Part shown: positions 51,102-60,201 of the stretch, piece after piece
How the letters are laid out: each line of letters begins with the position of its first letter
Numbering within the stretch: the first letter of the stretch is position 1
Origin: Sporanaerobacter acetigenes DSM 13106
Lineage (GTDB): Bacteria; Bacillota; Clostridia; Tissierellales; Sporanaerobacteraceae
Length of the DNA stretch: 64,000 nucleotides
NCBI RefSeq assembly: GCF_900130025.1
Contig: NZ_FQXR01000005.1
Span: forward strand, 1-64,000
Direction of reading: 5' to 3'
Notes under the pieces: generated by a model
The model's input: the letters and a program-made list of their open reading frames with translations, nothing else
What the model was told of the DNA's origin: nothing
Databases searched by the model: none
Program-made: the position numbers and the translations under genes

Positions 51102-52155
51102 CTACTAGTTCCTTCCATCTAGTTAAAATTTCATCTCTTTGGCTTCCCATTAACTCTAAATTGAAATCTATTAGTTTACTCTTATCTAAATCCTTCATAA
51201 GTTCAGGAGCATCTACATCATCTCTAGCCATGATTCTAGCATCAGCTTCTCTCAATACTTCTTGACCTTCTTTTGATAGATACCAATCTACAAATACTTT
51301 AGCTGCCTCAAGATTTTTTGTGTTTTTAAATATAGCAATTGGTGCTGGAGTCCAAGGAATTACATCTTCAGGATACACTACAGATGTAGGACTAGTTTCT
51401 CCTACGCTATAAGTACCACCAGTTATTGCTACTATACCAATGGCAAATTCTCCAGCTGCAACTTTTTCAAGAGGTTCTCCGCCACCTTTTGCAAAGAAAT
51501 CAATATTTTTATTTAATCTTTCAAAATAATCCCAAGCTTTTTCTTCTCCCCACGCTTGAATAAGTCCGCTGACAATTGCATAGTTTGTTCCTGATATAGA
51601 AGGGTCAGCCATGATTACTTCACCTTTATATTTTGGATCAGCTAAGTCTTCCCAAGTCTTTGGTGCTTCAAGTCCTTTTTCCTTTAGAATATCCTCATTA
51701 ACTATCCATCCTGCTGGAACCAATGCAAGTCCGGAATAATATCCATCTTTGTCATTGTATTGTGAATTGATAGCTGAAACATTTGGAGATTTATAGGCTT
51801 CAAGATAACCTAAATCTCTAGCATTTAGATAACTATCAACACCGCCACCAAACCAAATATCTGCTTCCGTTTTTCCATCTTCAGCTTGTAATTTAGCAAG
51901 AGCAGCACCAGTTGACATTTCTAAATATTCAACTTTTATTCCAGTTTCTTCAGTGAACTTATCAAAACTGTTTTCTGCTCCACCATAAGCAAGTAAAACA
52001 CTTAAGGTTGTTCCTTCAAAAGGCTTATCTTTAGTTTCCTCAACTGGTGTAGTTGAATCATCAGAACTTTCTTTTTGCTCTGATTTTCCACAAGCAACCA
52101 AACTAAAAGATAAGGCTAAAATCAACAAAAATGCTACAATTTTTTTCATATTCAT
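51091..52155 (-). CDS. extracellular solute-binding lipoprotein, ferric iron/AfuA type
   Basis: 354 residues. Lipobox LVAC (C22) after a hydrophobic leader, then a family-1/FutA-like periplasmic-binding fold: KLQAEDGKTEADIWFGGGVD, GLEAPKTWEDLADPKYKGEVIMADPSISGTNY and AKVFVDWYLSKEGQEVLRE. This group binds ferric iron, its chelates, or organophosphonates; the exact ligand is not clear. The start is ATG 52155 with GGAGG ahead. First gene of the minus-strand importer. Confidence 0.88.
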   Translation of the reverse strand: MNMKKIVAFLLILALSFSLVACGKSEQKESSDDSTTPVEETKDKPFEGTTLSVLLAYGGAENSFDKFTEETGIKVEYLEMSTGAALAKLQAEDGKTEADIWFGGGVDSYLNARDLGYLEAYKSPNVSAINSQYNDKDGYYSGLALVPAGWIVNEDILKEKGLEAPKTWEDLADPKYKGEVIMADPSISGTNYAIVSGLIQAWGEEKAWDYFERLNKNIDFFAKGGGEPLEKVAAGEFAIGIVAITGGTYSVGETSPTSVVYPEDVIPWTPAPIAIFKNTKNLEAAKVFVDWYLSKEGQEVLREADARIMARDDVDAPELMKDLDKSKLIDFNLELMGSQRDEILTRWKELVGEK

Positions 52156-52220
52156 AAATATTCCTCCTTCTCTAATCACATCCTATATTACATTATCATC
52201 AAGAATAAAATCAATCAAAT

Positions 52221-52262
52221 AGAATATATCTATACTTACGAACTTGTCTATAGATATATTCT
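52221..52262. promoter_or_regulatory. 14-bp inverted repeat in a divergent control region
   Basis: AGAATATATCTATA (52221-52234) and TATAGATATATTCT (52249-52262) are perfect inverted arms 14 bases apart, between the iron-type importer and clpB. No T-run follows, so an operator is more likely than a terminator. A second palindrome, TTGGTACCAA (52302-52311), lies just before a TATAAT at about 52320 in the probable clpB promoter. Confidence 0.5.
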
Positions 52263-52360
52263 ATAGATCAATATATAGTTACTAAATTTAAATATTGATA
52301 CTTGGTACCAATATTTTGCTATAATATATATACAGCTCATATTTAAAGGAGAGTGAATAA

Positions 52361-54940
52361 ATGAACACAAGAAAGTTTTCTGATGAGAGTATACAAGTGA
52401 TGCAGGAAGCTCAAAACATAGCCATAAGAAAAGGAAATAGTGAACTAACAGAATTGCATATACATATGGCTTTGGTACAACAAAAAAATTCAATGGTAGT
52501 AGATATATTGAAGGAAATGGGTGTTGATATATTTTCGTATACCAAGGACATAGATGAAGCTTTAGATAAATTGAAAAGTCAAGATGGTTTGACTAAATTG
52601 TTTTATAACAGGGTAGCTCAGAAAATATTGCTTGTGGCTGAAGAATTGTCTAGGGGCATGTATGATTCCCACATCAATGTAGAACAAATATATTTAGCCA
52701 TTCTAAAAGAAAATAAAATAACTAGCCAAAGTATTTTCGAAAAATATAATATTGAATATGACGACTTTAGAGAAAGAGTTTTAAAATATAGATCAACCAT
52801 TGGAGTCGCTGACAACCATCCAGAAGGAATTGCCAAAGTATTAGAGAAATATGGCAGGGATTTAACCCGTGAGGCAAAGAATGGTGATTTAGATCCAGTC
52901 ATAGGTAGAGATGATGAGATAAATAGAATGATAAGGATATTGTCGAGAAGGACCAAAAACAATCCTGTCATCATAGGAGAACCTGGAGTTGGGAAAACTG
53001 CAATTGTAGAAGGATTAGCTCAGAGAATAGTTAGAAATGATGTGCCGGAGACTCTTAAAGACAGGACTATTTATGCACTAGATATGGGAGCCCTTATAGC
53101 AGGAGCTAAATTTAGAGGTGAATTTGAAGAGAGACTAAAAGAAGTATTAAAAATAATTGAATCTTCCAATGGACAAATTATTCTATTTATTGATGAATTG
53201 CATACAGTTGTTGGTGCAGGAAATGGACAAGGGGGATTAGATACCTCAAATATGCTCAAGCCAATGCTTGCCAGAGGTGAGATTTTGACAATTGGGGCAA
53301 CTACTTTTGATGAATACAGAGAATATATAGAAAAAGATGGTGCCTTGGATCGAAGATTTCAAAAGATACTGGTCACTGAACCAAATGTAGAAGAAACTAT
53401 TTCTATTTTAAGAGGGATAAAAGCAAAATATGAAATGCATCATGGTATAAGAGTTTCAGACAAGGCTGTTATTGCCTGTGCTGAATTGTCAGATAGATAC
53501 ATTACAGATAGATTTTTGCCAGATAAGGCTATTGATTTGATGGATGAGGCTTCTTCAATGGTGAGAACAAGTATAGATGCTTTGCCACATGAATTAGATG
53601 AGATGCAAAGAAAAATTTTGCAATTAGAAATGGAAAAAGTGTCTATAAGGCAAGAAGATGATGAAATATCAAAATTAAGATGCAAAGAAATAGAAGAAAA
53701 AATAAAAGAGTTAAACAGTATTTATAATGTAGAATATGAAAAATGGATTGAAGACAAAAAAATAGTAGATAGAACCAAAGAAATTAAACATCAAATTGAT
53801 GAAGTAAAAAAACAAATAGATGAAGCCAGTAGAGAAAACAATTTTGAGAAGGTTTCAGAATTAAAATATATAAAGCTTAAAAAGTTGGAGAGAGAAGAAC
53901 AAGAACTTAAAAATATTCCCCATACCTACGACATAAAAGAAGAAGTAACCGAAGATGAAATAGCAGAAGTAGTGTCTAAATGGACAGGTATACCTGTAAG
54001 TAAACTGACAGAAACTGAAAAGGAAAAATTATTGAACTTAGACAAAGTTCTTCATAAAAAGATAATAGGTCAAGATGAAGCTGTAAGTGCAGTGACAGAT
54101 GCCATCATTAGAGCTAGGTCTGGAGTGAGAAAACGTCAAAAACCTGTCGGTTCATTTATGTTTTTTGGGCCTACAGGAGTTGGAAAAACAGAACTTGCCA
54201 AAGTTCTCACAGAGACAATGTTTGATGATGAGAAAAATCTTATTAGACTTGACATGAGTGAATACATGGAAAAAAATTCAGTTTCAAGACTTCTTGGAGC
54301 ACCTCCAGGATATGTAGGATTTGATGAGGGAGGACAACTTACAGAAGCTGTAAGAAGACAACCTTATTCTGTAGTACTATTTGACGAAATTGAAAAAGCT
54401 CACAGTGATGTATTCAATATACTACTTCAAATATTAGATGATGGCAGACTTACCGACAATAGGGGAAAAGTAGTAGACTTTAAAAACACAATTATCATCA
54501 TGACTTCCAATATTGGCTCTGAAGACATAATAAAAGGCTTGGACTCTCAAGTTGAGGTAGTCATGAAAAAGATAAGAGAAATTTTCAAACCTGAATTTTT
54601 AAATAGACTAGATGATATAGTTTTATTCAAGCCATTAAGCAAAGACGATATAGTGAAAATTATAAATATAAATATAAAAGAAATAAATGAGGATTTAAGC
54701 CCTAGAAGAGTATCCATAGAATTGACTTTAAGTGCTACTCAACACATAATAGATGAAGCTTATTCAATCTACTATGGTGCAAGGTCTATAAAAAGGTTCA
54801 TAGAAAAAAATATCATAACCGAAATAGGGAAAATGATTCTTAGAGATGAAATAGAATGCAATCAAAAAGTCATCATTGACAGCAAAGACAACAATCTAGT
54901 ATTCAAGACGACACAAGGGGATGATCCTTCTGTGTTATAA
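52361..54940 (+). CDS. clpB: ClpB-type AAA+ disaggregase
   Basis: 859 residues. N-terminal double Clp repeat (1-145), first AAA+ module with Walker A GEPGVGKTAI (about 206-215) and LFIDELHTVVGAG. A coiled-coil middle domain of ClpB length follows (about 410-530). The second AAA+ module has GPTGVGKTEL (about 604-613), LLGAPPGYVGFDEGGQL and a C-terminal small domain. The middle domain and the length distinguish it from ClpC/ClpA. It rescues aggregated proteins with DnaK. No CIRCE element is visible upstream. The stop codon lies in the loop of a long REP-like hairpin. Confidence 0.93.
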   Translation: MNTRKFSDESIQVMQEAQNIAIRKGNSELTELHIHMALVQQKNSMVVDILKEMGVDIFSYTKDIDEALDKLKSQDGLTKLFYNRVAQKILLVAEELSRGMYDSHINVEQIYLAILKENKITSQSIFEKYNIEYDDFRERVLKYRSTIGVADNHPEGIAKVLEKYGRDLTREAKNGDLDPVIGRDDEINRMIRILSRRTKNNPVIIGEPGVGKTAIVEGLAQRIVRNDVPETLKDRTIYALDMGALIAGAKFRGEFEERLKEVLKIIESSNGQIILFIDELHTVVGAGNGQGGLDTSNMLKPMLARGEILTIGATTFDEYREYIEKDGALDRRFQKILVTEPNVEETISILRGIKAKYEMHHGIRVSDKAVIACAELSDRYITDRFLPDKAIDLMDEASSMVRTSIDALPHELDEMQRKILQLEMEKVSIRQEDDEISKLRCKEIEEKIKELNSIYNVEYEKWIEDKKIVDRTKEIKHQIDEVKKQIDEASRENNFEKVSELKYIKLKKLEREEQELKNIPHTYDIKEEVTEDEIAEVVSKWTGIPVSKLTETEKEKLLNLDKVLHKKIIGQDEAVSAVTDAIIRARSGVRKRQKPVGSFMFFGPTGVGKTELAKVLTETMFDDEKNLIRLDMSEYMEKNSVSRLLGAPPGYVGFDEGGQLTEAVRRQPYSVVLFDEIEKAHSDVFNILLQILDDGRLTDNRGKVVDFKNTIIIMTSNIGSEDIIKGLDSQVEVVMKKIREIFKPEFLNRLDDIVLFKPLSKDDIVKIININIKEINEDLSPRRVSIELTLSATQHIIDEAYSIYYGARSIKRFIEKNIITEIGKMILRDEIECNQKVIIDSKDNNLVFKTTQGDDPSVL

Positions 54941-54963
54941 CGCAGAAGGATCATCCCCTTGTG
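54912..54963. repeat. long REP-like hairpin at the clpB end
   Basis: Perfect 21-bp arms (54912-54932 and 54943-54963, starting CACAAGGGGATGATCC) with a 10-nt loop containing the clpB stop TAA. The flank CTCTTGTGTCT echoes the other hairpins at 6177 and 56156. Can act as terminator or mRNA stabiliser. Confidence 0.8.
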
Positions 54964-55071
54964 CCTCTTGTGTCTAAAATGGAAGGATAAAAATACAAAA
55001 CTTTCATAAAAAACGTAAGATTTTTTTGCTATTGTTAAATTATTAATTTAGGAGAGAAGTTGAGACTCTTG

Positions 55072-55143
55072 TAATTATCAGATTGTTAAACGATAAACAT
55101 AGATTTAAACAAAGATAACTATAATCATTGTTAATTATCAGAT
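55072..55143 (+). promoter_or_regulatory. 12-bp direct repeats upstream of the SDR promoter
   Basis: TAATTATCAGAT occurs at 55072-55083 and again at 55132-55143, exactly 60 bp apart, about six helical turns. The second copy ends 16 bp before the promoter -35 box. A candidate regulator site. The rest of the roughly 400-bp gap between clpB and the SDR gene holds the REP hairpin, this, the promoter and a leader; no gene seen. Confidence 0.45.
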
Positions 55144-55158
55144 AATTCGGAAAATTGC

Positions 55159-55187
55159 TTGACTTATTTTATATCCTGTCATATTAT
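55159..55187 (+). promoter_or_regulatory. consensus-like promoter of the SDR gene
   Basis: TTGACT at 55159-55164, a 17-base spacer and TATTAT at 55182-55187. The transcript would have a leader of about 150 nt. Confidence 0.75.
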
Positions 55188-55343
55188 ATTTAATAAGGCT
55201 ATAATAAATCATTAAAACAGTATGTTAATATGTCAAAAGATGTCATGGCATCATGAGAATCAATGGGGCGATGGAGAATAAATGTGCTTAAGCACTATTA
55301 AATAGTATGGTCTAAACATACTATACAAGGGGGTATATACAAT
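55188..55343 (+). other. untranslated leader with small hairpins
   Basis: Contains GTGCTTAAGCAC near 55278 and TAGTATG...CATACTA near 55305-55325, directly before the GGGGG ribosome site. No terminator is present. It could be a structured 5' region acting on translation, but I match no known class. Confidence 0.35.
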
Positions 55344-56144
55344 ATGAAAAATAAAAGAAAAGAAACTATAAAAGATTTATTTGATTTAACAGGGAAAACA
55401 GCTTTAGTAACAGGGGCTTCTGGTGGATTAGGAAGAGATGCAGCTAGGGCCTATGCTGAATGCGGAGCCAAGGTAGCTTTATTAGCTAGAAGAAAAGAGA
55501 AATTAGAAGATGTAGTAGAAGAAATAAGTCAATTGGGTGGAGAAGCTATTGCTATCCAATGTGATGTTACTGATGAAGAAATAGTAAAAGATGCTGTAGA
55601 AGAGGTAATACAACAGTATGGTAAGATTGATATTTTATTAAATGATTCAGGAGTAGCTGTTAGAGGTGGAGTTCACAATTTAACTGAAGAAGATTGGGAC
55701 AAATCTATGAATACTAATGTCAAGGGTGCTTATTTACTTAGCAAATATGTAATTCCATGTATGATAAAACAAAACTATGGTAAAGTTGTAAACATTGCTT
55801 CAATAAATGCCATAATTGCAGACAAAAATGATTTATTTATTAGACATTCATATAATGCATCAAAAAGTGCTGTACTTGGTCTTACTAAAGGAATGGCTGC
55901 ATCATATGGGAGATATGGTATCACTGTTAATGCTGTTGGACCTGCACTTTTTGAAAGTGAAATGACAAAAGACACATTATTTAAATCTGATGAATTTTTA
56001 AAAGGATATAGCAAAATGAATCCAGCTGGAAGGCCAGCTGAAAAAGGAGAACTAAATGGAACTTTGATATATCTATCTTCCGATGCATCGAGTTATGTAA
56101 ATGGACAATTTATATTAGTAGATGGAGGAATAAGTATAGTTTAG
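55344..56144 (+). CDS. SDR-family oxidoreductase, gluconate 5-dehydrogenase-like
   Basis: 266 residues of the classical short-chain dehydrogenase family. Cofactor site TGASGGLGRDAA at about 20-31, and catalytic Ser and Tyr-x-x-x-Lys in NIASINAI and HSYNASKSAV. The usual NNAG motif reads NDSG, a mild change. The C-terminal VNGQFILVDGGIS is typical. The Asp/Arg pattern after the second strand (LLARRKEK) suggests NADP preference. The substrate is a sugar acid or similar alcohol, unproven. Convergent with the paralogue pair at 56204-58487; a hairpin separates them. Confidence 0.9.
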   Translation: MKNKRKETIKDLFDLTGKTALVTGASGGLGRDAARAYAECGAKVALLARRKEKLEDVVEEISQLGGEAIAIQCDVTDEEIVKDAVEEVIQQYGKIDILLNDSGVAVRGGVHNLTEEDWDKSMNTNVKGAYLLSKYVIPCMIKQNYGKVVNIASINAIIADKNDLFIRHSYNASKSAVLGLTKGMAASYGRYGITVNAVGPALFESEMTKDTLFKSDEFLKGYSKMNPAGRPAEKGELNGTLIYLSSDASSYVNGQFILVDGGISIV

Positions 56145-56155
56145 AAATGCATTTT

Positions 56156-56191
56156 GACGGTTTTTCTGTGTTATAACATAGAAAAACCGTC
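56156..56191. repeat. REP-like hairpin between convergent genes
   Basis: GACGGTTTTTCT (56156-56167) and AGAAAAACCGTC (56180-56191) around GTGTTATAACAT, the same CTGTGTTATAAC loop as the hairpin at 54912. Followed by CTTGTGTTTCTTTT, so it may terminate both genes. Confidence 0.75.
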
Positions 56192-56203
56192 CTTGTGTTT
56201 CTT

Positions 56204-57295
56204 TTATGTCAAAGCTCTTCCTATATTTTTTATAAAGTCTTGGGTATTTGTAACAACAGATGTAGCAGTAAGAGTTCCTCTATCGGACAATTTATTTACA
56301 GCAAACTCCTGTATATCTACAGTATACATATAAACAGGGCGTATAACTCCGTCAAATTCATTGTAGGAAGGAGTCATGTTTCCAGTAGCTATAGTAAATA
56401 ATATTGCAGATACCATAACTACAGTTGAACTCTTGCGAATATGTTTACGCATAGCATCTTGAGCTTCATATACATTGTCATAGGTTTCAGGCAAACCAAA
56501 TCTGTCTCTAATTGTACCACCGATTATAACAGGTACACCACATTCCACACAGGCTTTCATAATGCCATCTTTAGGTTTTCCTGACTTTACAAATTCCTCC
56601 ATGGAACCAGCTTTTCTAACCATATTTATTGTCTCATAATAATTACCAAGAGTAGTTTGTTCTTTTTCAAAGATATCTTGCCCCCAAGTAGTGTCAAATG
56701 TAGCACATTCTAAGTCAAAAGCAGCGAAACTTGTACCACATATAATAGCATCAACGTAGCCATTTCTTACAAGTTGTGCCATAGCATCTCTTGAACCACT
56801 GTCTAAACTTATAGCTGTTCCTAAAACCCAAGTAACATATCCACCATTTTCTTTTTCGTTTGCAAGTATTTGATAAAGCTTGTCATAATCAATAGAGAAA
56901 GCGGTTTCTCTTGATCTACCACTACGGAATGCAAAAGTGTCAGCATCTTTGGATTCCTCTATAAATCCTTGAGTATACATGTATATGCCTTCACTTCCAT
57001 CTTCTGTTCTTCCTACAACTACTTTATCACCAACTTTTAGATTTCTAAATTCAACTATATTTACAGATTCTTTTCCTAGTTCATCATTAGCAACACAAAC
57101 CGTATCCATCCTACTTTGTGTTGCTAATACCCATTTGTCATTTATCTTAAAATATTCTGGGAAAACAGAAAGTGCATGGTAGTTTGCAGGAGATACTCCG
57201 TCCTTTTCCACTTCTACCAAAGTTGCATTTGGAGCATTGACGAAGAATTCCTGACTAAAATCTGGTGGTGTAAATTTTGGCATATCAAATGTCAT
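56204..57295 (-). CDS. TIGR00300-related protein, diverged paralogue
   Basis: 363 residues aligning, from memory, with the part of the archaeal ornithine cyclodeaminase/LOR-SDH-conserved-domain family (TIGR00300, also the C-terminal half of cyanobacterial arginine dihydrolase AgrE) after its first 80 residues. Family features remain: NGGYVTWVLGTAISLDSGS, MVRKAGSMEEF and SAILFTIATGNMTPSY, then the NAD-site-like YTVDIQEFAVNKLSDRG. The conserved AGNAxATHD is altered to CGTSFAAFD and SIRDDGPLPDV to TIRDRFGLPETY. It may be a non-catalytic or altered-specificity partner of the upstream paralogue. ATG 57295 follows AGGAGG within 10 bp of that gene's end. Confidence 0.75.
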   Translation of the reverse strand: MTFDMPKFTPPDFSQEFFVNAPNATLVEVEKDGVSPANYHALSVFPEYFKINDKWVLATQSRMDTVCVANDELGKESVNIVEFRNLKVGDKVVVGRTEDGSEGIYMYTQGFIEESKDADTFAFRSGRSRETAFSIDYDKLYQILANEKENGGYVTWVLGTAISLDSGSRDAMAQLVRNGYVDAIICGTSFAAFDLECATFDTTWGQDIFEKEQTTLGNYYETINMVRKAGSMEEFVKSGKPKDGIMKACVECGVPVIIGGTIRDRFGLPETYDNVYEAQDAMRKHIRKSSTVVMVSAILFTIATGNMTPSYNEFDGVIRPVYMYTVDIQEFAVNKLSDRGTLTATSVVTNTQDFIKNIGRALT

Positions 57296-57305
57296 AATAT
57301 TCCTC

Positions 57306-58487
57306 CTAGTCAATTTTTAATCTATCTACAGATTCTAATTTTTCTTCTGCAGTGTTTTCAACATATTCATGCATATCAACTGCAACTTGTTCTACTTCAA
57401 AATTGTCAACTGGTTGCAAAAGTGCTCTTTGTACATTTACAACAAAGTCTTGAACATTTGTCACAAGGGTTTTGACAGCAATATGTTCTCTAGCTTGTGC
57501 AACCTTATTTACTACATTTTCCGTTACATCTATTGTATACATAAATACAGGTGCAATAGTACCGTCTTTTCTGATTCTATAGCTTGAAGCCAATTCTGCA
57601 GTTGCCACAGAGTGAAGCATAGTAGCTAAGCATATAATCAAAGTAGCCTTGTCAGTTTGTTCTTTCATTGCATTTAAGCCTTGTGAAACATTGTGATACA
57701 CTTCTGGAAGTGGTCCGTCATCTCTAACAGAACCAACCAATACATAAGGTATATCCAATTTGGTCAATGTCTTCATGAAACCGTCCTTTACATTGCCATC
57801 GGCAATAAATTTATCAATGGATCCTGCTCTTCTGACTTCATTTAGTAAATCTAAATGATTGTAATGTCCCATTGGTACAGATTCTTGTGTATAGATATTT
57901 TGACCAAGGGCAGTATCCAAATATCCACCTTCTAAATCATGAGTAGCCATTGCATTTCCAGCTAAAAGGGCTTGTACATATCCATTTTCAGCAAGTTCGG
58001 ACAAACCAATTCTGGTGTCATAGTCAAATACAACAGAAGGACCCAATACCCATACTATATATCCGCCATTTTCTTTTTCATGACGCATTAGTTCAAATAG
58101 ATATTCGTAGTCATCAGTAAAAGAAGTCTCGACAGATCTACCCGGAGTAGATATGACCGATTCATCAAATCCTTCTTTATATATCACAACTCCATTGGAA
58201 CCGTCAGATTTTTTCCCCATGATTACCTTTTCCCCAATAACTAAATCGTTAAGCTCTTTGATGATTATAGTATCATCATGAAGTACTGCAACACAATTTT
58301 GAGAATTGTGTTCAGGTAAAATCCACTTATTATCATAATGATAATAAGTAGGCATGTGACTAGTAAGATAAAAACCACTTGGGGCAACCCCATTTTTCTT
58401 TACTTCTTCAACACGAATTTCCTTTGCATTTGCAAATTTTTCAGAAGTAAAATCTGGTGGTGTAAATTTTGGCAATACAAATGTCAT
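57306..58487 (-). CDS. TIGR00300-related protein (ornithine cyclodeaminase-like), conserved paralogue
   Basis: 393 residues. It keeps the family signatures GFYLTSHMPTYYHYDNKWI (LOR/SDH conserved domain), LLAGNAMATHD, EVRRAGSIDKF, YVLVGSVRDDGPLPEVYHN, ATMLHSVATAELASSY, TIDVTENVVNKVAQ and VTNVQDFV. Characterised members convert ornithine to proline and ammonia using NAD. The N-terminal ACT-like subdomain is replaced by about 35 residues beginning LPKFTPPDF, shared with its neighbour. A C-terminal tail of about 35 acidic residues is extra. ATG 58487 follows AAGGAGG; the ATG at 58493 abuts it. First gene of the minus-strand pair. Confidence 0.8.
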   Translation of the reverse strand: MTFVLPKFTPPDFTSEKFANAKEIRVEEVKKNGVAPSGFYLTSHMPTYYHYDNKWILPEHNSQNCVAVLHDDTIIIKELNDLVIGEKVIMGKKSDGSNGVVIYKEGFDESVISTPGRSVETSFTDDYEYLFELMRHEKENGGYIVWVLGPSVVFDYDTRIGLSELAENGYVQALLAGNAMATHDLEGGYLDTALGQNIYTQESVPMGHYNHLDLLNEVRRAGSIDKFIADGNVKDGFMKTLTKLDIPYVLVGSVRDDGPLPEVYHNVSQGLNAMKEQTDKATLIICLATMLHSVATAELASSYRIRKDGTIAPVFMYTIDVTENVVNKVAQAREHIAVKTLVTNVQDFVVNVQRALLQPVDNFEVEQVAVDMHEYVENTAEEKLESVDRLKID

Positions 58488-58626
58488 GAACATCCTCCTT
58501 ATCTAGCTATTATATATTATTATAATCCGAATTTATTATAGCATTTATAGAGTTACAAATATGTTAAATATATGTCAAAATTAAAATATGAGTATGTCAT
58601 GTTTGTAATACCAGTATTTATAGCAT

Positions 58627-59628
58627 TTAATTAAAAACAATTTCATCACAATAAAACACAAAATCCATATGAAATGGACAGTTATTTGTTCCACCAGATA
58701 GATAATTCATTCCAATTCCTATATGATAAGTACCCAAAGCTTTTTCATCAACAAGTGTAAATCCTGTTAATTGTTTGACTTTAGGATTTAGTCCAATTGC
58801 AAATTCACATAGAATTTTATAATTTTCAGGCAATGAATTAAAAAATTCATCTAATTCTTCGGAAGAACATTTTATAAGTTTACCATTTTCAAAAGTCATG
58901 AGTACATCTTTATATATTTTTTCTCTTAAATTGATTATAGGAACTAGCAAGTCTCCATTGCTACTATTTTCTATAGGTGCTATAGAAACTTCCCCGGCAG
59001 GAAAATCACCACAGCCATCATCTACATACCACTTTCTGTCATTAAAATCTAATTTTAAAGAATACTTTTTTCCAGTAATTATGTTCACACTATTTTTATC
59101 CTTAAGCTCTTCAATTTGTTTTTTGCAGGCTTTTTTTAATTCATTAAAGTCTACATCTAAAGCATTGCATATCAAAGAATTATAAATATCAAAATTTAAA
59201 CCAGCATTGCGAGCATTTATCTCTGTAGGAACAGTAAGTTGTATATAATATTTTTTATCTTCAGTTAAAGCAGTGAACAATTGGGATAAATATTTCTTGT
59301 ATTTAGGTATATCTTCCTTAGAAATTCCATTAGGTAAACTTGGTGTATACATAAATATATCTATTACATACCTGAAAGAAGATAGATACTCAAAATATTT
59401 TTCAGGGAATTCCTGATTATTTTCAATTAAATTGAGAACTACATTTTTAAAAAAAGAATTCGAGCAATGGTGTTTAAAAGGGATAACACCTTTTTTACTC
59501 AGACATTCTGAAATTGAGTCTAAAATTTCTAAATCTTCATTGTCACCCCAAAAATTCAATAAGACACAATCCTTTTTTTTAAAAGGGAGCCCTTCACAAA
59601 TATTTGGTATAAGAGTTACAAAATTCAT
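58627..59628 (-). CDS. M29-family metallo-aminopeptidase
   Basis: 333 residues resembling thermophilic aminopeptidase T/AmpS. The two-metal site is intact: E213 (FPAGEVSIAP), E275 (CEFAIGLNP), H302 (GTYHIGIG), H320 and D322 (PFHMDF), with Y309 as the likely catalytic tyrosine. It releases N-terminal residues from peptides in the cytoplasm, consistent with an amino-acid-fermenting host. The N-terminal half is more diverged than the metal domain and somewhat shorter than in the 370-410-residue relatives. ATG 59628 follows AGGAGG. Same strand as the paralogue pair, 130 bp upstream of it. Confidence 0.85.
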   Translation of the reverse strand: MNFVTLIPNICEGLPFKKKDCVLLNFWGDNEDLEILDSISECLSKKGVIPFKHHCSNSFFKNVVLNLIENNQEFPEKYFEYLSSFRYVIDIFMYTPSLPNGISKEDIPKYKKYLSQLFTALTEDKKYYIQLTVPTEINARNAGLNFDIYNSLICNALDVDFNELKKACKKQIEELKDKNSVNIITGKKYSLKLDFNDRKWYVDDGCGDFPAGEVSIAPIENSSNGDLLVPIINLREKIYKDVLMTFENGKLIKCSSEELDEFFNSLPENYKILCEFAIGLNPKVKQLTGFTLVDEKALGTYHIGIGMNYLSGGTNNCPFHMDFVFYCDEIVFN

Positions 59629-59809
59629 GTTTAATTCCTCCTAAATAAATTTATTTCGATACATATCAATATAAATTTAGCATAGTCTACACAAAAAAGC
59701 AATCTAATTTTGTAACCATAGAAATGAATTATAAAAATTAAGTAGATAAATATTGAAATAACATTTAAAGTATTGTAGAATAATAGTACAAAATATGGGA
59801 GGGATAGAA

Positions 59810-60190
59810 ATGGCAGATATAAATTGGCTAAAAGATAATTATTTGATTTTCCTTAAAGAAAAAGAAGAAAACACCAAGGATACAATATCAAATTTGCAAA
59901 AACAAGAAAGAATAGATGAAGCTAATTTAGAAAAGATAAAGCTTAATATCATTGAAATATTTTTTAAAATGTTCAATATTAGTTGCAATGGTGCAAAGGA
60001 TGCTATAGCTTTAAAAGAAAAATATTTAGGTTTTTTTGATAAAATAACAAAGCCTTGGTATATAAATAAAGACAAAGCCCTAGAATTTAGCAAAGAAAAA
60101 GAAGTTATAATAGAAGAAATAAAAATTGAGGAAGCAGAAAATTTGAAAAAGCAATTTAAAAATTATTATGATAAAATAGATATCAATTGA
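59810..60190 (+). CDS. small helical protein of unknown function
   Basis: 126 residues, rich in Lys, Glu and Ile, predicted all-helical, no membrane segment or signal. I recognise no family. Notable features are the clustered basic-acidic helices at both ends and a central NISCNGAKDAIALKEKYLGFF. ATG 59810 follows GGGAGGG; the ATG at 59795 lies ahead of that site. Its stop is 11 bp before the start of the DUF2087 regulator, so the two form an operon. Confidence 0.7.
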   Translation: MADINWLKDNYLIFLKEKEENTKDTISNLQKQERIDEANLEKIKLNIIEIFFKMFNISCNGAKDAIALKEKYLGFFDKITKPWYINKDKALEFSKEKEVIIEEIKIEEAENLKKQFKNYYDKIDIN

Positions 60191-60201
60191 GGGGTGATAT
60201 T

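Noticed and set aside
52180-52360. CIRCE or CtsR heat-shock operator before clpB
   Set aside because: Neither the TTAGCACTC/GAGTGCTAA pair nor the CtsR heptad repeat is present.
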